Source: Methylobacterium sp. UNC378MF
Lineage (GTDB): Bacteria > Pseudomonadota > Alphaproteobacteria > Rhizobiales > Beijerinckiaceae
Reading direction: 5' to 3'
Length of the DNA stretch: 64,000 bases
NCBI RefSeq assembly: GCF_900103195.1
Contig: NZ_FMWU01000011.1
Span: 62,001-126,000, forward strand
Shown here: positions 61,048 through 64,000 of the stretch, piece by piece
Numbering within the stretch: the stretch's first letter is position 1
Layout of the letters: each line of letters starts with the position of its first letter
Translations under genes and position numbers: made by a program
Notes under the pieces: generated by a model
Databases searched by the model: none
Seen by the model: the letters and a program-made list of their open reading frames with translations, nothing else
Told to the model about the DNA's origin: nothing

Positions 61048-62040
61048 TCAGCCGCGGGGCCCGAAACGGCGCGCCGCGGCAAGGCCTGCCAAGACGGCCG
61101 CGCAGGCCCCCGCCGCGGCGAGCGCCGTGCTCAGCGTCCCGGCATCGGGGACATTCTTGCGGGCGCGCCAGCCGCCGTCGGCCCGCCTTCCGTGCGGCGT
61201 CGGTGCAAGCAGGGCCCCGTGCGTGAGCGGCCCCGGCTCGGCCCGGTCGAGAGCCCACCGGAAGCCTGCGCCCATCAGATGCTCGGTCGGGTAGGGGGCC
61301 AGCGCGTAGCCGACCTGCGCGAGGCGGGCCGGCCAGCCGACCGCGACCTCGTCGCGCGGGTGGCGCACGAGGCGGATATAGGTCTCGGCCACAGCCTCGG
61401 GCGCGTAATACAGGTGCCCGGGATTGAGCCGTCGGCCGCTGACATTGGCCCCATGCTCCAGGCCCGGCGTGTCGACGATGGCGGGGAATACGCCGCAGAC
61501 GTGGATGTGCCGATGCCGGGCGAGTTCCTGGCGCAGGCTCGCCGAGAAGCCGCGTAGGCCGAACTTGCTCGCCGTGTAGGCGGCGGCGAAGGGCGTCGGC
61601 GCCCAACCGCCCATGGAGACCGTGTTGATCAGGGTCCCCCGGCCGCGGTCGAGGAAGTGCGGCAGCACCGCGTAGGCTCCGTGCACGGCCCCCAGCAGGT
61701 TCACCGCGATCGTCTGCCGGTGCAGGTCCAGGGGGGCGTCCAGCAGGGGGCCGAATACGCCGACCCCCGCATTGTTGATCCAGACATCGATGCCGCCGAA
61801 GGCTTGGAGCGCGGCCCCGGCCAGAACCTCCACGGCATTCGGGTCGGTGACATCGGTGGGCACCGCGACGGCCGCCGCCCCCGCCGCGCGCATCTCGCGG
61901 ACGAGCCCGTCGAGGATGGCCGCCCGCCGCGCCGCCAGGACCACGCGGGCCCCCCGCGCCGCGAAAGCCTCGGCCGCGGCCCGGCCGATGCCGCTCGAGG
62001 CCCCGGTGATGACCACCGTGCTGCCGTTCAGGCGCGCCAT
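61048..62040 (-). CDS. Short-chain dehydrogenase/reductase with C-terminal extension
   Basis: 330 aa. NAD(P) motif VITGASSGIGRAAAEAFA (residues 10-27), NNAGVGVFG, and the catalytic YTASKFGLRGFSASLRQ. After the SDR core (about 245 aa) there is an extension ending in a hydrophobic Ala-rich helix (STALAAAGACAAVLAGLAAA). Same plan as the protein at 16211-17215, so the two are likely paralogues of a Methylobacterium-type SDR group. It lies upstream of and divergent from the YihY-family gene. Substrate not known. Confidence 0.87.
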   Translation of the reverse strand: MARLNGSTVVITGASSGIGRAAAEAFAARGARVVLAARRAAILDGLVREMRAAGAAAVAVPTDVTDPNAVEVLAGAALQAFGGIDVWINNAGVGVFGPLLDAPLDLHRQTIAVNLLGAVHGAYAVLPHFLDRGRGTLINTVSMGGWAPTPFAAAYTASKFGLRGFSASLRQELARHRHIHVCGVFPAIVDTPGLEHGANVSGRRLNPGHLYYAPEAVAETYIRLVRHPRDEVAVGWPARLAQVGYALAPYPTEHLMGAGFRWALDRAEPGPLTHGALLAPTPHGRRADGGWRARKNVPDAGTLSTALAAAGACAAVLAGLAAARRFGPRG

Positions 62041-62189
62041 GCCGGTTCTCCACGGGGCTGCAACTATACGGCGAACCGTTGCGCGTGCCGCGGCGTTCCC
62101 ATCGCAGCTGCGGCCATTCGGACGCGCCGTCGCGCGCGGCTCTGAGGGCTTGCGCCGACGTGTCTGCCTGAACCCTGCCGAGGTCGCCA

Positions 62190-63362
62190 ATGTCAGCCCC
62201 CGATCCAGCCCCCGTCGAGGCCGCCGCTCCGGAGGGGGGCGCCTCGACAGTCTGGACGCTCGCCCTCGCGACTGCACTGATCGGCCTCGTCGCCATCCCA
62301 CGCCGTCGGGCTCGAAGCTCGGCCGATCGTTCCGCCGGCCGATCCGCCGACCGGGACGGGGCACGCCGGCCATCGCCCTCGCATGCGGGCGGAGAGGCGC
62401 AGGCCGTCGCCCAGACCGAGGCCGATCGCGGCCGGAGGGCCTCGACGCCGACCGAGATCCCCGCCAAGGGCTGGAAGGACATCGCGCTGCGCGCCTATCA
62501 CGACATCGGCGAGAACCGCCTGTCGCTGATCGCAGCCGGTGTCACCTTCTTCACCCTTCTGGCGATCTTCCCGGCGGTGGCGGCGCTGGTCTCCTGCTAC
62601 GGCCTCGTGGCCGATGCCTCGACCATCAACGACCAGCTCGCCAGCCTCCAGGGCATCCTGCCCCAGGGCGCCCTGGAGATCGTCGGCGACCAGGTGAAGC
62701 GGCTGAACGAGCAGGGTAACACCACCCTCGGGCTCAGCCTGCTCGTCAGCATCGCCCTATCGGTGTGGAGCGCCAATGGCGGCATGAAGCACGTCTTCGA
62801 TGCCCTCAACCTCGTTTACAATGAGCGCGAGAAGCGCAACTTCTTCGTGCTCAATCTGGTCTCCCTCGCCTTCACGGCGGGCGCGCTGCTGTTCCTCATC
62901 CTGGCGCTGACCGCGGTTGTGGTGGTGCCGGTGGTTCTCGAGTTTGTCGGGCTCGGCACCGATGCATGGTGGCTGTCGCTGCTGCGGTGGCCGGTCCTGC
63001 TCCTGGCGGTCCTGCTCGGGCTCGCCATGCTCTATCGTTACGGGCCGAGCCGGGACGCGCCGCGCTGGCGCTGGGTCACACCCGGAGGCGCCCTCGCAGC
63101 CGTGCTGTGGATCGCGGCGTCGCTGCTGTTCTCTTGGTACGTCGCCCATTTCGGCAGCTACAACAAGACCTATGGCTCGCTCGGCGCCGCGATCGGCTTC
63201 ATGACCTGGATCTGGCTCTCGACCATGATCGTGCTGGCCGGGGCGCAGGTGAATGCCGAGATGGAGCATCAGACCGCCGAGGACACGACGGTCGGCAAGC
63301 CGCAGCCGCTGGGCACGCGCCGGGCGCGTATGGCCGATACGGTGGGCGCTGCCGCGGAGTAG
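62190..63362 (+). CDS. YihY/BrkB family inner-membrane protein
   Basis: 390 aa. A polar, Arg/Ala-rich N-terminus of about 95 residues, then the YihY/BrkB core with six membrane helices: the opening NRLSLIAAGVTFFTLLAIFP, LLVSIALSVWSANGGMKHVF, and the final ATAIGFMTWIW-like segment GSLGAAIGFMTWIWLSTMIV. Once thought to be RNase BN, the family is now regarded as a membrane transporter or envelope protein of uncertain role. It stands alone, divergent from the SDR. Confidence 0.88.
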   Translation: MSAPDPAPVEAAAPEGGASTVWTLALATALIGLVAIPRRRARSSADRSAGRSADRDGARRPSPSHAGGEAQAVAQTEADRGRRASTPTEIPAKGWKDIALRAYHDIGENRLSLIAAGVTFFTLLAIFPAVAALVSCYGLVADASTINDQLASLQGILPQGALEIVGDQVKRLNEQGNTTLGLSLLVSIALSVWSANGGMKHVFDALNLVYNEREKRNFFVLNLVSLAFTAGALLFLILALTAVVVVPVVLEFVGLGTDAWWLSLLRWPVLLLAVLLGLAMLYRYGPSRDAPRWRWVTPGGALAAVLWIAASLLFSWYVAHFGSYNKTYGSLGAAIGFMTWIWLSTMIVLAGAQVNAEMEHQTAEDTTVGKPQPLGTRRARMADTVGAAAE

Positions 63363-63798
63363 CGCCGCTGCCGGCCCGGGACGCGCCGAGCGGGAGGCCG
63401 GCGCGTTCCGCCCTCGGGCCGCCGGATCAGCGCGTCCCGTCATCCGCACACCGGGGAACGACGCCTTAACACAGGTTGGCGCGCGTTTTTCTGCTGCAGG
63501 CACAAGCCGTTCAAGAAGATCCGGACTTCGAAGACCGGATTATGGTTTGCCCTCTGCCGATTGAAATATCCGTGCCTAATTATTTCATCGATACCCTCGG
63601 CGGCGCTGCCGTACGGGACGCTTCGGGCTGCCATGCGGGACGCTTCGGACGGCCGCGCCTTTCCCCGATCCTGTGCCACCGACCGCGGCGTCTCACGGCC
63701 GTCCATCCCGGTGGCGCCTCGTCTGACGGCCGGCGGGCCGGCGGCATGAGCCCGCCCGCCGGCATCCCAGCGTCGCGGTGATCCGACCGGAGGGGGCC
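63363..63798. other. Intergenic region
   Basis: 436 bases. An A/T-rich section at about 63480-63600 likely holds the promoter of the Crp/Fnr-type gene. The open frames here, on both strands, lack good starts and have shadow-type composition. No RNA gene or repeat that I can support. Confidence 0.4.
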
Positions 63799-64000
63799 GT
63801 GGAGAACCCGTTCGTACGGAAGATGGAGCGGCATGTCCGGCTCGCGCCCGAGGACCGCGCAATCCTCGATGGGCTGGGGCGCCTGCATGTCCGCCATATC
63901 GCGGCCCGCCAGGACATCGAAGGGCAGCAGAGCGCTCCATACCATACGCACCTCATCCTCGACGGCTGGGCCTGCCGGTACAAGCAGTTCCCGGACGGGC
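63799..64000 (+). CDS. Crp/Fnr-family regulator (5' part only)
   Basis: Start at a GTG with GGAGGGGG 6 bases upstream; an ATG at 63823 is the alternative. The first 67 residues (ENPFVRKMERHVRLAPEDRA, then ILDGLGRLHVRHIAARQDIE and HLILDGWACRYKQFPDG) match the start of the cyclic-nucleotide-binding fold in Crp/Fnr regulators, where the DG-x-x-x-x-YK turn is typical of the FixK/Fnr-like proteins of Hyphomicrobiales. The helix-turn-helix part is beyond the window. Confidence 0.82.
   Translation, partial: MENPFVRKMERHVRLAPEDRAILDGLGRLHVRHIAARQDIEGQQSAPYHTHLILDGWACRYKQFPDG

Noticed and set aside
63580..63951. Minus-strand frames over the start of the Crp/Fnr gene
   Set aside because: They overlap a recognisable cyclic-nucleotide-binding fold on the plus strand and have shadow composition.

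Overview
The window is very GC-rich, tightly packed DNA that looks like a Hyphomicrobiales (Rhizobiales) alphaproteobacterium, most likely Methylobacterium or a close relative. Supporting signs are a NepR anti-sigma factor beside an EcfG-like sigma factor, a GCG_CRPN-type secreted protein, a DUF5872 protein, a DUF1127 protein, an Omp25/porin-family beta-barrel and a desulfurase-loaded encapsulin. The species call is inference; no rRNA is present.

Layout. 1-2717: end of a LivM permease, a substrate-binding protein and a LivF-type ATPase (amino-acid or urea-type ABC uptake). 2745-4603: small unknown proteins and an exported ClpP-fold protein. 5131-11433: a sulfur/serine block with a 68-aa protein, serine O-acetyltransferase, an encapsulin shell carrying a cyclic-nucleotide-binding-like insertion, its cysteine desulfurase cargo, and a convergent phosphoglycerate dehydrogenase. 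Together these can make serine, activate it towards cysteine and release cysteine sulfur inside a protein shell. 11669-19251: an oxidoreductase, regulators, an ECF sigma/anti-sigma pair, an SDR, small stress-type proteins and an outer-membrane barrel. 20084-23445: a run of very small, mostly unknown proteins. 23704-32177: an AraC regulator, a heavy-metal RND efflux pair (no outer-membrane component in view) and a chemoreceptor.

33712-56325 is the most remarkable region: about 22.6 kb of co-directional, mostly overlapping genes. They encode a MoxR-type AAA+ ATPase, a DUF5682 protein, two tandem WGR-DUF4132 proteins, a VWA (MIDAS) protein, a SWIM zinc-finger protein, a WGR-HEAT protein and a second SWIM protein. 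These are followed by a retron: a structured noncoding RNA locus (long inverted repeats a1/a2 enclosing a large hairpin) and a reverse transcriptase with the retron hallmarks NAxxH, YADD and VTG plus a C-terminal hydrophobic tail. The first part parallels the E. coli yehI/L/M/P/Q gene set. The whole is a strong candidate for a large retron-linked conflict (anti-phage) system.

56322-64000: a membrane-bound class III nucleotide cyclase, tRNA-Ile(CAU), an AlkA-type DNA glycosylase, a metallophosphoesterase, NepR and a sigma factor whose N-terminus itself looks NepR-like, a second SDR, a YihY/BrkB membrane protein and the start of a Crp/Fnr regulator.
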